A stretch of 64,000 nt of DNA from Oscillospiraceae bacterium. GTDB taxonomy: Bacteria; Bacillota; Clostridia; Oscillospirales; Acutalibacteraceae. The stretch is from assembly GCA_015065885.1 (NCBI GenBank), contig SVPJ01000002.1, forward strand, positions 1 through 64,000. Reading direction: 5' to 3'. Numbering within the stretch: the first letter of the stretch is position 1; each line of letters begins with the position of its first letter. Of this stretch, positions 1 through 8,812 are shown piece after piece. The notes under the pieces were generated by a model. It saw nothing but the letters and a program-made list of their open reading frames with translations. It was not told the origin of the DNA and made no database searches. Both the position numbers and the translations under genes were made by a program.

Positions 1-93
1 AGTGAACTTTTATCACGATATTCTGTAAATTATACATTAGCAATCTATGATTGTGATACTAATATCCTTTATTTTTTCGCGATGGATACGTAA
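1..93 (+). CDS. Possible C-terminal end of an upstream gene (partial)
   Basis: The first reading frame is open from base 1 to a TAA at 91-93 and encodes about 30 residues ending in YFFAMDT. It is followed about 70 bases later by a strong hairpin terminator, which is what the end of a gene would look like. The stretch is AT-rich and short, so an open frame by chance is possible. No family is recognisable. Confidence 0.35.
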   Translation, partial: SELLSRYSVNYTLAIYDCDTNILYFFAMDT

Positions 94-164
94 TAATGTT
101 ATTATTTAAGTAAAAATAAAGAAAATCTCGGTTTTTAACCAGTTCTTTTTCGGACACGAATGAC

Positions 165-198
165 AAAAATCCCGTTCACGAAAGTGGGCGGGATTTTT
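165..198. terminator. Perfect hairpin terminator with GAAA loop
   Basis: A 15-bp stem (165-179 pairing with 184-198, including two G-T pairs) closes a GAAA tetraloop at 180-183. The outer arms are A5 and T5, so it can work on either strand. It would end the partial gene at the left edge. Confidence 0.8.
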
Positions 199-208
199 AC
201 TGATTACC

Positions 209-277
209 TTTTCACTCTTCACTAAAAACCGCATTCGGGATTTTTGAGAAGTAAGAAGTAATAGTGAATAGTGAAAA
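209..277. repeat. 15-bp inverted repeat flanking a 39-base spacer
   Basis: TTTTCACTCTTCACT at 209-223 is the reverse complement, with one mismatch, of AGTGAATAGTGAAAA at 263-277. The arms are built from short ACT/AGTGA units, similar in flavour to the AGTGTTTAGTGT tandem repeat at 59986-60009. It may be a leftover of a small intergenic element; nothing coding lies inside. Confidence 0.45.
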
Positions 278-281
278 AGTA

Positions 282-310
282 TTGCCCCTCCGCAGCTTTT
301 ATGTTATAAT
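282..310 (+). promoter_or_regulatory. Sigma-A type promoter
   Basis: TTGCCC (282-287), a 17-base spacer and TATAAT (305-310) lie 19 bases upstream of the YcxB-like gene start at 330. Confidence 0.7.
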
Positions 311-329
311 GCACAAAAGGAGTGATACG

Positions 330-875
330 ATGAAGTTTCAATACAATGTAAACGTGAACGACCAAGATTATTTAGACTATCATATTTTTTGGATGCTGCG
401 GTCACCGTATGGTAAAAAACAAATGGTATCTCTCAGGATCGTGATAACGGTCATTTTTGCCGTGTTTAGTCTAATTTCTCTTTTCGGCGGCAAATTCACC
501 GTGGATGCCTTTATTGGTATACTTCCCACGCTGATCCTTCTGTTGCTTTTTCATATGCTTTTGGCGAAATTCGTTGTGTGGTCTATAAAAGGGCAATTAA
601 GAACGTTGAAGAAAAGCGGAAAGATGGGGTATTCGCCGGATGCCGTTATAGAATTTTGGGAAGATCGTTTTGTTGAAATAACACCCGATAACAAAACGGA
701 GCATACGTATTCCGCCATAGAGCGCGTAAGTATCGTTGATGACAAGGTGATCTATATTCACATTAATAACGTTATGTCATATATGCTGCCTTTTTCTTGC
801 TTTGAGTCAAAGGGACAATACGACGATTTTTTTCGTTTCCTGAAAACAAAGTGCGCTAATATAGACGTATACTAA
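330..875 (+). CDS. YcxB-like membrane protein
   Basis: The protein has 181 residues. Two hydrophobic helices (about residues 35-52 and 60-84) lie near the N-terminus, followed by a soluble C-terminal half with the pattern 'FWEDRFVEIT...YSAIERVSIVDDKVIYIHIN...LPFSCF'. This is the layout of the YcxB-like C-terminal domain found in small Firmicutes membrane proteins of unknown role. The ATG at 330 is chosen because AAAGGAG precedes it and a consensus promoter ends just upstream. An in-frame start at 264 lies upstream of that promoter and is unlikely. The gene is clearly more AT-rich than those downstream, so it may have been acquired separately. Function is unknown. Confidence 0.75.
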   Translation: MKFQYNVNVNDQDYLDYHIFWMLRSPYGKKQMVSLRIVITVIFAVFSLISLFGGKFTVDAFIGILPTLILLLLFHMLLAKFVVWSIKGQLRTLKKSGKMGYSPDAVIEFWEDRFVEITPDNKTEHTYSAIERVSIVDDKVIYIHINNVMSYMLPFSCFESKGQYDDFFRFLKTKCANIDVY

Positions 876-917
876 GGATGCGTCCGGTTTTATAATGATG
901 CCAAAGAGGTGGATCGT

Positions 918-1664
918 ATGATTCGTGAACTTAAAAAGCAAGCAGGCGCTCTCGTCAGAAAAAACTATCGAGCCTTTTGGTTGCCGGTGCTGCTGTACGT
1001 GGTTGCCGACGGCACGGCGACGTTTTTGTGGCAGACCTTCTCCGACCTATCGTCGAGCGATACGGTGCAGTATGTGTTTTTGGGCGTTTCCCTGCTTTTG
1101 CGGTTGGTGGCTTTACCGCTGTTACTGTATTGGATAATTTTCATATCGATGCGCTTGATGAAGGCAAAGGTTTCGACGTCCGCGTTTTCATGGAAGGATG
1201 CGGTAAGACTGGTCGTAATAACTTTTGCCCCGAACGTGACGGAATGTTTGCTGTCTGCCGCAAACGCTGTGCCGCGGGACACGGCGGGATTGGTGGGGGG
1301 CGTGCTCTCGTTTCTTATGATTATTTCGTTCGTCACGGAATACGTCTTTTTTGCCTGTAACTACCATTACGCTTTGCACAAAGGCACGGTAAAAGAGACG
1401 GTTACGTTTTCTTATTTGGGTATGCGCGGGAAATTCATCTCGTTTTTGCTGTTGACACTTTCGTTTATCCTTTGGGAAATCCTCGCGGCCGCTTTGTCGC
1501 TGGTCGTACTGTTTGGGTTGCCGAGTATGCCGACGGTCGGCAAATCTTTTTTGACTGCCGCAGGGTGCGGGGTGAGCTTTTATCTATTACCGTACCGATA
1601 CGTAACCTATACTTTGTTTGTGAAAAACAACGTAAAGGTCGACAAAAAACGCAAGCACGACTAA
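918..1664 (+). CDS. Polytopic membrane protein, unknown (weakly DUF975-like)
   Basis: The protein has 248 residues with about five to six hydrophobic segments and a short basic N-terminus (MIRELKKQAGALVRKNYRAF) that resembles the start of DUF975-type membrane proteins. It ends in a basic tail (KVDKKRKHD). AAAGAGG at 902-908 places the start at ATG 918 rather than the in-frame GTG at 909, which overlaps the ribosome site. A TATAAT lies at 891-896 without a good -35 box, so the gene may be read from the promoter at 282. No catalytic motif is visible and I assign no function. Confidence 0.7.
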   Translation: MIRELKKQAGALVRKNYRAFWLPVLLYVVADGTATFLWQTFSDLSSSDTVQYVFLGVSLLLRLVALPLLLYWIIFISMRLMKAKVSTSAFSWKDAVRLVVITFAPNVTECLLSAANAVPRDTAGLVGGVLSFLMIISFVTEYVFFACNYHYALHKGTVKETVTFSYLGMRGKFISFLLLTLSFILWEILAAALSLVVLFGLPSMPTVGKSFLTAAGCGVSFYLLPYRYVTYTLFVKNNVKVDKKRKHD

Positions 1665-1702
1665 AAGAAACCGCCAAGTCTTCGGACGCGGCGGTTTCTT
1701 TT
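1663..1702 (+). terminator. Rho-independent terminator
   Basis: A 13-bp perfect stem (1663-1675 with 1690-1702) is closed by a 14-base loop. Its arms are AAAAGAAACCGCC and GGCGGTTTCTTTT. It starts within the stop codon of the preceding gene. Confidence 0.85.
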
Positions 1703-1722
1703 CATTTGGTGGCATTTTCGGC

Positions 1723-1751
1723 TTGTAAAACAGCGAAATATGTGGTATGCT
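1723..1751 (+). promoter_or_regulatory. Sigma-A type promoter
   Basis: TTGTAA (1723-1728), a 17-base spacer and TATGCT (1746-1751) lie upstream of the serine hydrolase gene. It probably drives the whole run of tightly spaced genes from 1795 to 8808. Confidence 0.6.
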
Positions 1752-1794
1752 TTGGACAGAGAATGCTTCATTTAAGTAAAGGAGTAGCCGACAA

Positions 1795-2988
1795 ATGGAC
1801 TTCACCCTTTTGCGTCATTGCTTAGACGACATCTTAAAGACCGGCAACACCCCGTCGGTGGACTGCATCGTATATCAAGACCACCAACCGCTGTTTCGTT
1901 ATTTTGCGGGGCAGAGCGATATTGAGAATAACGTGCCTATCAAAGAGGATACGTTGTACCTCATCTTCTCGATGACCAAGATGCTCACCGTGACGGCGGC
2001 GTTGCAACTGCTTGAACGGGGAAAGTATACGTTGGAGGACGAACTCGCGACGTACATCCCTGCCTTTAGAAAAATGAAGATCACCCGCGATGCCCTGAAC
2101 ACCCAAAACGCCGCCCGCATTACCACGGGCGAGAGTATGGGCGAGAGCGTGACGGTCCGCGAAGACGGTTATGCGAAAAACCCCATTCGTATCATCGACT
2201 TGTTTACGATGCAGGGCGGTCTTGATTACGATATGTTTGACGAGAACATTCAAGCGGCGCTTGCCGACGGCCGCCGCAGTACGGTACAACTGGTGGAAGC
2301 GATGGCGGGCAAAACGCTGGGGTTTGAGCCGGGTACGCGTTTTCGCTACAGTTTGTGCCATGACGTACTCGGTGCGTTGGTTGAAATTTGGTCGGGTGAA
2401 CGCCTTGGCGACTATATGCAAAAGCATATCTTCGAGCCGCTCGGAATGAACGATACCGCCTTCGGTGTGCCGAAAGACGAGGCTGCCCGCGCCCGACTGG
2501 CGGCGCGGTATTCCTATGAAAACGGCGTGCCCGTGCGGCAGGGTGAGGAGTGTGTATATAACATTTCACCGGAATACCAAAGCGGCGGTGCGGGGTTGTG
2601 TTCCTGCACCGAGGATTATGCGCTGTTTTTGGATGCACTGGCGTGCGGCGGTGTCGGCAAAAGCGGCAACCGCATTTTAAAGGAAGAAACGGTGCGCTTG
2701 ATGGGGACGAATCAACTTTCGGGCCAATCGCTTGACGATTTTCACGAGTTGCGGGTCGGCTACGGCTACGGGCTCGGTGTGCGCACCCACATGGAACCTG
2801 AAGTGAGCGGGTCGCTGAGTCCCGTAGGCGAATTTGGTTGGGACGGTGCGGCGGGCGGTTTCTCGATGGTGGACACCGAAAACAAACTCTCGCTCACCTA
2901 TTTTCAACACAGCCACAGTTGGAGTGTGGAAATGCAAGGAAAAATGCGCAACGCGCTGTATGCGTGTTTGAAGGCGAAAGGTCGATAA
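1795..2988 (+). CDS. Serine hydrolase, beta-lactamase class C / S12 family
   Basis: The protein has 397 residues. It has the S12 nucleophile motif SMTK (S59, K62) in the expected N-terminal position and a likely second motif Y-S-L after 'FEPGTRFR' near residue 185. The C-terminal region has a WDGAAGG-type motif in place of the HxG/KTG box. Family members are D-amino peptidases, esterases or penicillin-binding-like enzymes acting on small amides and esters. There is no signal peptide, so a cytoplasmic esterase or peptidase role is more likely than antibiotic resistance. AAAGGAG precedes ATG 1795. It is the first gene of a co-directional cluster; the symporter starts three bases after its stop. 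Confidence 0.85.
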   Translation: MDFTLLRHCLDDILKTGNTPSVDCIVYQDHQPLFRYFAGQSDIENNVPIKEDTLYLIFSMTKMLTVTAALQLLERGKYTLEDELATYIPAFRKMKITRDALNTQNAARITTGESMGESVTVREDGYAKNPIRIIDLFTMQGGLDYDMFDENIQAALADGRRSTVQLVEAMAGKTLGFEPGTRFRYSLCHDVLGALVEIWSGERLGDYMQKHIFEPLGMNDTAFGVPKDEAARARLAARYSYENGVPVRQGEECVYNISPEYQSGGAGLCSCTEDYALFLDALACGGVGKSGNRILKEETVRLMGTNQLSGQSLDDFHELRVGYGYGLGVRTHMEPEVSGSLSPVGEFGWDGAAGGFSMVDTENKLSLTYFQHSHSWSVEMQGKMRNALYACLKAKGR

Positions 2989-2991
2989 ACG

Positions 2992-4392
2992 ATGGAAAGA
3001 GAACGTTTGGGAAGCCGTCTCGGCTTCATATTGCTCAGTGCAGGTTGCGCCATCGGGGTGGGCAATGTGTGGAAATTCCCGTGGATGGCGGGGCAGTACG
3101 GCGGCGGAGCCTTCGTACTGTTTTATCTCGCTTTCCTCGTTTTATTGGGACTTCCCGTGATGCTGATGGAATTTTCACTGGGACGTGCCAGCCAAAGCAG
3201 TCCCGTAAAATTGTATCAAAAACTGGAGAAAAAGGGGCAAAAGTGGCACTTCCACGGTTACGCCGCGTTGATCGCAAACGTTCTTTTGATGATGTTTTAC
3301 ACCTCCGTCACGGGGTGGATCCTCTATTATTTCACGTCCTTTCTTGCGGGACGGATGACGGGTATCACGAACGCGGCGTCCGAGCAGGCGTTCACCGCGA
3401 TGCAGGCAGACCCTGCGATCATGGTGGGTTTCATGGCGATCGTCGTGGTGGCGGGTTTTGCCATTTTGTCCTTCGGCCTGCAAAAAGGGGTGGAACGCAT
3501 CACTAAGTATATGATGATCGTGTTGCTCCTCTTGATGATCGTGTTGGCGGTACACGGGTTCACCCTTGACGGCGCCGCCGAGGGTTTATCCTTTTATTTG
3601 AAACCAGATTTTTCAAAGGTCAACGGCGAAATGATCGTCGGCGCGATGAATCAGGCGTTCTTTACGTTGAGTCTCGGTATCGGGTCGATGGCGATCTTCG
3701 GCAGTTATATCGGCAAGGAACGCTCACTGCTTGGGGAGTCGGTCAACATTCTGGTGCTGGATACCTTCGTGGCAATCGTGGCGGGGTTGATCATTTTTCC
3801 CGCGTGCTTCACTTTCGACGTGCAGCCGACGGCGGGTCCGAAACTGCTGTTCGTCGCGATGGCGAAGGTGTTCAACAACATGGCGGGCGGCCGCTTTTGG
3901 GGCTCGCTGTTCTTCCTGTTTATGGTGTTTGCGGCATTTTCCACCATCATCGCGGTGTTCGAAAACATTCTGGCGTGCGTACGTGAACTCACGGGTTGGG
4001 GTCGCGTGAAGGCGTGCGTGATCTGCGCCGCGACCGTGTTGGTGCTTTCGGTGCCGTGTGCGCTCGGGTTTAACTTGTGGTCGGGCTTCACGCCGTTCAC
4101 CTCGAAGTCCGGTGTGATGGATCTGGAAGATTTTCTGGTCAGCAACTGCTTTTTGCCGCTCGGCTCACTCTGCTTTGTGTTGTTCTGCGTGAGCAAGAAG
4201 GGTTGGGGCTTCGAAAAATTTATTGCCGAGGTCAATACGGGGCGTGGGCTGAAGGTCGGCCGTTGGATCCGCCCGTACGTCACCTACGTGTTACCGATCG
4301 CCATTGCGTTGATCTTTTTGATCGGTATCGTAACCTTTGAATTTGCCGATGGGTTCACGCTGCTTTCGTGGGTGAAGGGGTGGATCGCATGA
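2992..4392 (+). CDS. Neurotransmitter:sodium symporter family transporter (SNF)
   Basis: The protein has 466 residues and is very hydrophobic, with about eleven to twelve membrane helices. The N-terminus carries the family's unwound helix 1 signature, GCAIGVGNVWKFPW, followed by 'NGG'-like GQYGGGAF. These form the sodium and substrate site of LeuT-type transporters. Bacterial members import amino acids with sodium; the actual substrate cannot be read from the sequence. The gene starts three bases after the serine hydrolase stop and overlaps the next gene by ATGA, so it is part of the same operon. Confidence 0.9.
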   Translation: MERERLGSRLGFILLSAGCAIGVGNVWKFPWMAGQYGGGAFVLFYLAFLVLLGLPVMLMEFSLGRASQSSPVKLYQKLEKKGQKWHFHGYAALIANVLLMMFYTSVTGWILYYFTSFLAGRMTGITNAASEQAFTAMQADPAIMVGFMAIVVVAGFAILSFGLQKGVERITKYMMIVLLLLMIVLAVHGFTLDGAAEGLSFYLKPDFSKVNGEMIVGAMNQAFFTLSLGIGSMAIFGSYIGKERSLLGESVNILVLDTFVAIVAGLIIFPACFTFDVQPTAGPKLLFVAMAKVFNNMAGGRFWGSLFFLFMVFAAFSTIIAVFENILACVRELTGWGRVKACVICAATVLVLSVPCALGFNLWSGFTPFTSKSGVMDLEDFLVSNCFLPLGSLCFVLFCVSKKGWGFEKFIAEVNTGRGLKVGRWIRPYVTYVLPIAIALIFLIGIVTFEFADGFTLLSWVKGWIA

Positions 4393-5141
4393 AACTGATC
4401 GGCAGTGATTATGACGGCACGCTGAACCGGGGCGGCATTGACGACGAAAAGCGCGCAGCACTTTTGCGCTGGCAGGAGGCGGGTAACGCCTTTGCGGTGG
4501 TCAGCGGACGCCCGCTTGACAGCCTGCTCGAAATGCGGCAGGAAAACGCGTTACCGTACGAATATCTGGTGGCGGATAACGGTGCGGTGATCGCTCACGT
4601 CAACGGTACGGTGATCGACGAGACCCGCACGGCGGGGGAACTTGCCCGCCCGTTGATGGAGACGATGTTTTTAAACGGTTGTCCGTGGTGTGATATCCAC
4701 GCACAGGTCAACTATCGCGTGTTTGCCGCACCGTTTGACGGTATGGCTGACAACGAACATACGATGGAGACGCTGCCATGCGTTCCGTATTTTACACAGA
4801 TATCCACCATGCTGCCCGATTTTGAAACGGCGGCGGCGGTGACCGCCGTGCTGAAAACGCGGTTCGGTGACGTGTTGAATCCGTTACAAAACGGTATTTG
4901 CATCGACGTGGTGCACCGTGACGTCAATAAGGCGGCGGGACTGCGCACCTTGGCGCGTCATCTGGGTGTTGCGGAGGAGGATATCATTGCGGTGGGGGAT
5001 AACGTGAACGATACCGATATGATCGCGGCGTTTTTCTCCTATGCGATGGAAAACGGTGTGGATAGCATCAAAGCGCTCGCCGACCGCACGACTCCGTCGG
5101 TCACGGCGCTGATCAACAGAGAATTACAAAACATGAGGTGA
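4389..5141 (+). CDS. HAD-superfamily phosphatase, Cof type
   Basis: The protein has 250 residues. It has the Cof-type HAD motifs in order: DYDGT (D7, D9) for the phospho-aspartate nucleophile, SGRP for motif II, a lysine in 'HRDVNKAAGL' for motif III, and GDNVNDTDMI for motif IV. The cap domain lies between motifs II and III. Such enzymes dephosphorylate sugar phosphates or similar small metabolites. ATG 4389 overlaps the symporter stop (ATGA) and has AAGGGG upstream. An in-frame GTG at 4368 lies inside the symporter gene and is less likely. Confidence 0.88.
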   Translation: MKLIGSDYDGTLNRGGIDDEKRAALLRWQEAGNAFAVVSGRPLDSLLEMRQENALPYEYLVADNGAVIAHVNGTVIDETRTAGELARPLMETMFLNGCPWCDIHAQVNYRVFAAPFDGMADNEHTMETLPCVPYFTQISTMLPDFETAAAVTAVLKTRFGDVLNPLQNGICIDVVHRDVNKAAGLRTLARHLGVAEEDIIAVGDNVNDTDMIAAFFSYAMENGVDSIKALADRTTPSVTALINRELQNMR

Positions 5142-5146
5142 TGGGT

Positions 5147-5860
5147 ATGTTGTTTCATTACATTCGGCACGGGGACCCTATTTACGATCCCGATTCGCTG
5201 ACGCCGCTCGGTGAGCGGCAGGCGGAGGCAGTGGGCAAACGCTTGGCGCTTCACGGGGTGGACCGCGTGTTTTGTTCTACCTCTAACCGCGCCTACCTGA
5301 CGAGCAAGCCGACCTGCGAGTTGTTGCGGTTGGGCGAGCCGACGAAACTGGCCTTTGCCGAAGAAGGGGTGGCGTGGCGTCGCCTGACGGCGGATGACGA
5401 CAACGGCGTACACACGTGGCTGTTTTACAGCGGCAAGCACGTGAAATTGTTCACCACGCCCGAAGTGGCGGCGCTCGGTTTCCGTTGGTACGAGCATCCC
5501 GAACTTACGGAATTCAAAGAGGGCATGGAAGCGATGTACGATGATATCGACGCGTTTTTACTCTCACTCGGGTACGAGCATGAGCGGTATACGGGTCGCT
5601 ACAAGATCGTGAAGCCAAACAAAGAGCGGGTGGCGCTGTTCGCCCATCAAGGTTTCGGTATCGCGTTTTTAAGTTGCCTTCTCGATATTCCGTATCCGCA
5701 GTTCTGCACGCGCTTCGACATTTGTCACACGGGTATTACCACCATTGATTTTCAGGAGTTCGACGGCTTTGCCGTACCGAAAGTGTTGGTACACTCGTCG
5801 GATGCGCATCTTTATAAAGAAGGTTTGCCCACGAAGTACAATTACGGAAAGACATTTTAA
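5147..5860 (+). CDS. Histidine phosphatase family protein
   Basis: The protein has 237 residues. The N-terminal RHG motif (R7, H8, G9 in 'YIRHGD') is the phosphohistidine site of the phosphoglycerate mutase-like superfamily, and 'FAHQGFGIAFL' near residue 165 supplies the second catalytic histidine. It probably dephosphorylates a small phosphoester; the substrate is unknown. The start at ATG 5147 fits GAGG at 5135-5138. The GTG at 5138 is in frame but overlaps that ribosome site. Confidence 0.85.
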   Translation: MLFHYIRHGDPIYDPDSLTPLGERQAEAVGKRLALHGVDRVFCSTSNRAYLTSKPTCELLRLGEPTKLAFAEEGVAWRRLTADDDNGVHTWLFYSGKHVKLFTTPEVAALGFRWYEHPELTEFKEGMEAMYDDIDAFLLSLGYEHERYTGRYKIVKPNKERVALFAHQGFGIAFLSCLLDIPYPQFCTRFDICHTGITTIDFQEFDGFAVPKVLVHSSDAHLYKEGLPTKYNYGKTF

Positions 5861-5866
5861 GAAACT

Positions 5867-6040
5867 ATGGAACCGAAAGACTATATCGTTTCAAAAATTG
5901 AAGGAGAATACGCCTATCTGCACGACCTTTCGGGGGCGTGCGAGGAGGACGTGTTTATTGCGCTCGCACTGTTGCCCGTCGGGGTGGACGTGGGTGTGAA
6001 GCTACACTGTGAAATGTTTTCGTACGAGGTGATAGAATGA
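5867..6040 (+). CDS. Small DUF3006-like protein (57 residues)
   Basis: ATG 5867 opens a 57-codon frame that ends in TGA at 6038-6040 and overlaps the next gene's start (ATGA), so it sits in the operon like a real gene. The product reads MEPKDYIVSKIEGEYAYL, then 'ALLPVGVDVGVKLHCE'. The order 'I-x-K-x-EG-E/D-YA' followed by 'LLP-x-G-x-x-x-G' matches the pattern of DUF3006, a small beta-rich family of unknown role in Firmicutes. No other function is visible. Confidence 0.7.
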   Translation: MEPKDYIVSKIEGEYAYLHDLSGACEEDVFIALALLPVGVDVGVKLHCEMFSYEVIE

Positions 6041-7017
6041 TACGCTATGCCACCATCGGGCGGGGCACCATTGTTGACCAATTCATAGCGGGTGCCGCTT
6101 TAAGCGGAGAATTTACCCTCGCGGCGGTATATTCCCGCGAGGAGAAAACGGGGCGTGTCTTTGCCCAAAAGCACGGGTGCGACCGCGTGTATACTTCGCT
6201 CGATGAACTGGCGTCGGCACCCGATATCGACGCGGTGTATATCGCTTCGCCCAACAGTTGTCACGTGCCGCAATCGGAACAGATGTTGCTTGCGGGCAAA
6301 CACGTGATTTGCGAAAAACCGATCGCGACGTCGGCGGCGGAATACCGCCGCTTGAAAGCGCTGGCGGATGCGCGCGGGCTCGTGTATATGGAAGCGATCA
6401 TTCCGTTGTACGTCGCGGGACGTGCGAAGATACACGAGGCACTGGCGTCCATCGGGAAGATTGCTTCGGCACGCATCGACTTCGCGCAACTTACCAGTCG
6501 GTACGAGGCGTTGCAACGCGGGGAACAGGTGAATATTTTTGATATGTCGCTGGCGGCGGGCACGCTGATGGATCTCGGGGTATACTGTGTGTATGCGGCG
6601 GTGGACTTGCTCGGTGTACCGCAAAATATTACGGCAACGGCGTCCTATCTTCCGAACGGGGCGGACAGCGGCGGCACGGCGCTGTTCGATTACGGCTCCT
6701 TTTCCGCCGCACTCACTTACACCAAAGTGGGGCACAGTGCTGTCGGCTCGGAGATCACGGGAGATAAAGGTACGCTTGTCATTGAACGCATCGGGCTGTA
6801 CGTCGGGACGTATCTGGTGCAAAACGGCGCGAAAACAAGGCTGTTTGCCGACGAGCCGAAGGAGCAACTGATGAGCCGTGAGGCGGCGGCGTTTGCCGCT
6901 TTTATCCGCGGCGAAAACCGCGAAGACTATGCCCGTGCATCGGAACTTGCGGATAAGGTACACACCTGTATGGATACTATCAAGGAAAAAGCGAATATCG
7001 TATACGGAGGGAAATGA
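6037..7017 (+). CDS. Gfo/Idh/MocA family oxidoreductase
   Basis: The protein has 326 residues. It has an N-terminal Rossmann fold with the dinucleotide motif in 'ATIGRGTIVDQFI', and the family's EKP motif in 'GKHVICEKPIATS' near residue 92, whose lysine is catalytic. The C-terminal half has the usual open sheet. Enzymes of this family oxidise or reduce sugars, inositols and related polyols with NAD(P). The substrate cannot be told. The gene overlaps its small upstream neighbour by four bases and is followed one base later by the esterase gene. Confidence 0.9.
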   Translation: MIRYATIGRGTIVDQFIAGAALSGEFTLAAVYSREEKTGRVFAQKHGCDRVYTSLDELASAPDIDAVYIASPNSCHVPQSEQMLLAGKHVICEKPIATSAAEYRRLKALADARGLVYMEAIIPLYVAGRAKIHEALASIGKIASARIDFAQLTSRYEALQRGEQVNIFDMSLAAGTLMDLGVYCVYAAVDLLGVPQNITATASYLPNGADSGGTALFDYGSFSAALTYTKVGHSAVGSEITGDKGTLVIERIGLYVGTYLVQNGAKTRLFADEPKEQLMSREAAAFAAFIRGENREDYARASELADKVHTCMDTIKEKANIVYGGK

Positions 7018-7018
7018 T

Positions 7019-7783
7019 ATGGCGTTGGTAACGTTAAACGTGTTCAGCGAAGCACTCGGTATGCAAACGCAAGTGAAGGTCATTATTCCGCAACGCTCGT
7101 CGAACGGAGAGATCGGCATTGCAAACGGGGCGGAGAACACCGCCTATAAATGCCTGTATCTGCTTCATGGGTTGAGCGACGACCAGACGATCTGGCTGCG
7201 CCGCACGTCGATCGAGCGGTACGCCGCGGCGTACGGTATCTGCGTGGTGATGCCGTGTGCTGATAAGAGTTTTTACTGCGATATGAAATACGGTATGGCG
7301 TTTTACACCTTTATTGCGAAAGAGTTGCCGCGCCTGATCCGTGAGTTTTTCCGCGTGTCGGACAAGCGGGAGGACAATTTTGTGGCCGGTCTTTCGATGG
7401 GCGGCTACGGCGCGTTAAAACTGGCACTGCGTGAGCCGGACACCTTTTCGGCGGGCGCGGGTCTTTCGCCGGTGGGGGATATCAAGGGTGGCGGCTTTTC
7501 GGAGGTGATGCGTCCCATTTTCGGGGACGATATGCAAGTGCCCGATGAGGACGACCTTTTGTGGTTGGCGGATCAATGTAAAGACAACCCTCATCGTCCG
7601 CGACTGTTTATGGGCATCGGCACGGAGGACTTTCTCTATGAAAACACCCGCGGTTTAAAAGCCAAACTGGAACAAAACGGTTACGATTTCACCTACCGTG
7701 AATCGGCGGGGACCCATTCGTGGGAGTTCTGGGATGAGTATATTCAATACGTATTACAATGGATGTTGGAGGAGACGGAATGA
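7019..7783 (+). CDS. Alpha/beta-hydrolase esterase (EstA/esterase D type)
   Basis: The protein has 254 residues. The nucleophile elbow is GLSMGGYGA, the acid is in 'GTEDFLYE' and the histidine in 'GTHSWEFWDEYI', giving a full Ser-Asp-His triad in the S-formylglutathione hydrolase/tributyrin esterase order. The early 'YLLHGLSDD' supplies the oxyanion hole. A role in removing acyl groups from sugars or other small esters is plausible. It has no signal peptide. ATG 7019 has GGAGG upstream, which is a far better start than the longer in-frame opening at 6878 inside the oxidoreductase gene. Confidence 0.88.
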   Translation: MALVTLNVFSEALGMQTQVKVIIPQRSSNGEIGIANGAENTAYKCLYLLHGLSDDQTIWLRRTSIERYAAAYGICVVMPCADKSFYCDMKYGMAFYTFIAKELPRLIREFFRVSDKREDNFVAGLSMGGYGALKLALREPDTFSAGAGLSPVGDIKGGGFSEVMRPIFGDDMQVPDEDDLLWLADQCKDNPHRPRLFMGIGTEDFLYENTRGLKAKLEQNGYDFTYRESAGTHSWEFWDEYIQYVLQWMLEETE

Positions 7784-8808
7784 AACGGGAATATGCGGTC
7801 TATGCGACCGAAAAGACCAAAGAATTGCTTGCGATCGACAGCCCCACGGGGTTTACGGCGTCGGCCGCTGCGTGGGTGAAAGAGGCGTTTTCTTCTCTCG
7901 GTTTTGAGACGACCCTCACCCAAAAAGGCGGCGTGTTGGTCGACCTTGGCGGTGAGGGGGAAGGCCTGCTTTTGGAGGCACACGCCGATACCCTCGGTGC
8001 CATGGTGGCAGAGGTGAAGGGCAACGGCCGCCTGCGGCTGACCAACCTCGGCGGCTTGCGTGCCGAAAACACCGAAACCGAAAACGTGCGGGTATACACC
8101 CGCGACGGCAAGGTGATCGAAGGCACGTTGCAGTTGTGCAACGCATCGGTGCACGTGAACAACGCCTTTGCGGATACCAAACGCACCTTCGATTCCACCG
8201 AAGTGGTGTTGGATGAGGATACGGCGTCGGCTGAGGAGACCCGCGCACTCGGCATTGAAGTGGGGGATATGGTGTGCTTTGACCCGCGCACCCGCGTGAC
8301 CGCCTCGGGGTACATCAAAAGCCGCTTTTTGGACGATAAACTGTCGGTCGGTATCCTGCTCAGTTTTGCCAAATGGTTACGCGATACCGAAACGAAGCCG
8401 CCATACCATCTGTGGGTACACGTCACGGTGTATGAAGAGGTGGGACACGGCGGGTCTGCCTCGGTGCCGCAAGGGGTTACCGAAGCCATCAGCGTGGATA
8501 TGGGGTGCGTCGGCGACGGGGTACAATGTACCGAAAAGCAAGTATCCATCTGTGCCAAGGATTCGGGCGGCCCGTACAGTTACGAAGTGGTCGGCAAACT
8601 GATCGAAGCCGCGAAACGCGAAGGCGCAGACTATGCGGTAGACGTGTATCCCAGTTACGGCAGCGACGTGGAAGCGACCCTGCGTGCGGGGTGCGATATC
8701 CGACACGGATTGATCGGCGCAGGCGTGTACGCCAGCCACGGATACGAGCGCAGTCACATCGACGGCGTGTGGAACACCTTGAAAGTCCTGAAAGGGTATG
8801 TAAAATAA
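7780..8808 (+). CDS. M42 family metallopeptidase (glutamyl aminopeptidase/FrvX type)
   Basis: The protein has 342 residues. Metal-binding and catalytic motifs of the M42 clan are present: 'LEAHADTLG' (His and Asp), 'SRFLDDKLSVG' (bridging Asp), 'VYEEVGHGG' (catalytic and metal Glu), 'ISVDMG' (Asp), and a late His in 'SHGYERSHIDG'. These enzymes are cytoplasmic cobalt or zinc aminopeptidases, some of which form tetrahedral particles. ATG 7780 overlaps the esterase stop and follows GGAGG. It is the last gene of the operon, ended by the terminator at 8813. Confidence 0.9.
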   Translation: MKREYAVYATEKTKELLAIDSPTGFTASAAAWVKEAFSSLGFETTLTQKGGVLVDLGGEGEGLLLEAHADTLGAMVAEVKGNGRLRLTNLGGLRAENTETENVRVYTRDGKVIEGTLQLCNASVHVNNAFADTKRTFDSTEVVLDEDTASAEETRALGIEVGDMVCFDPRTRVTASGYIKSRFLDDKLSVGILLSFAKWLRDTETKPPYHLWVHVTVYEEVGHGGSASVPQGVTEAISVDMGCVGDGVQCTEKQVSICAKDSGGPYSYEVVGKLIEAAKREGADYAVDVYPSYGSDVEATLRAGCDIRHGLIGAGVYASHGYERSHIDGVWNTLKVLKGYVK

Positions 8809-8812
8809 CGAC

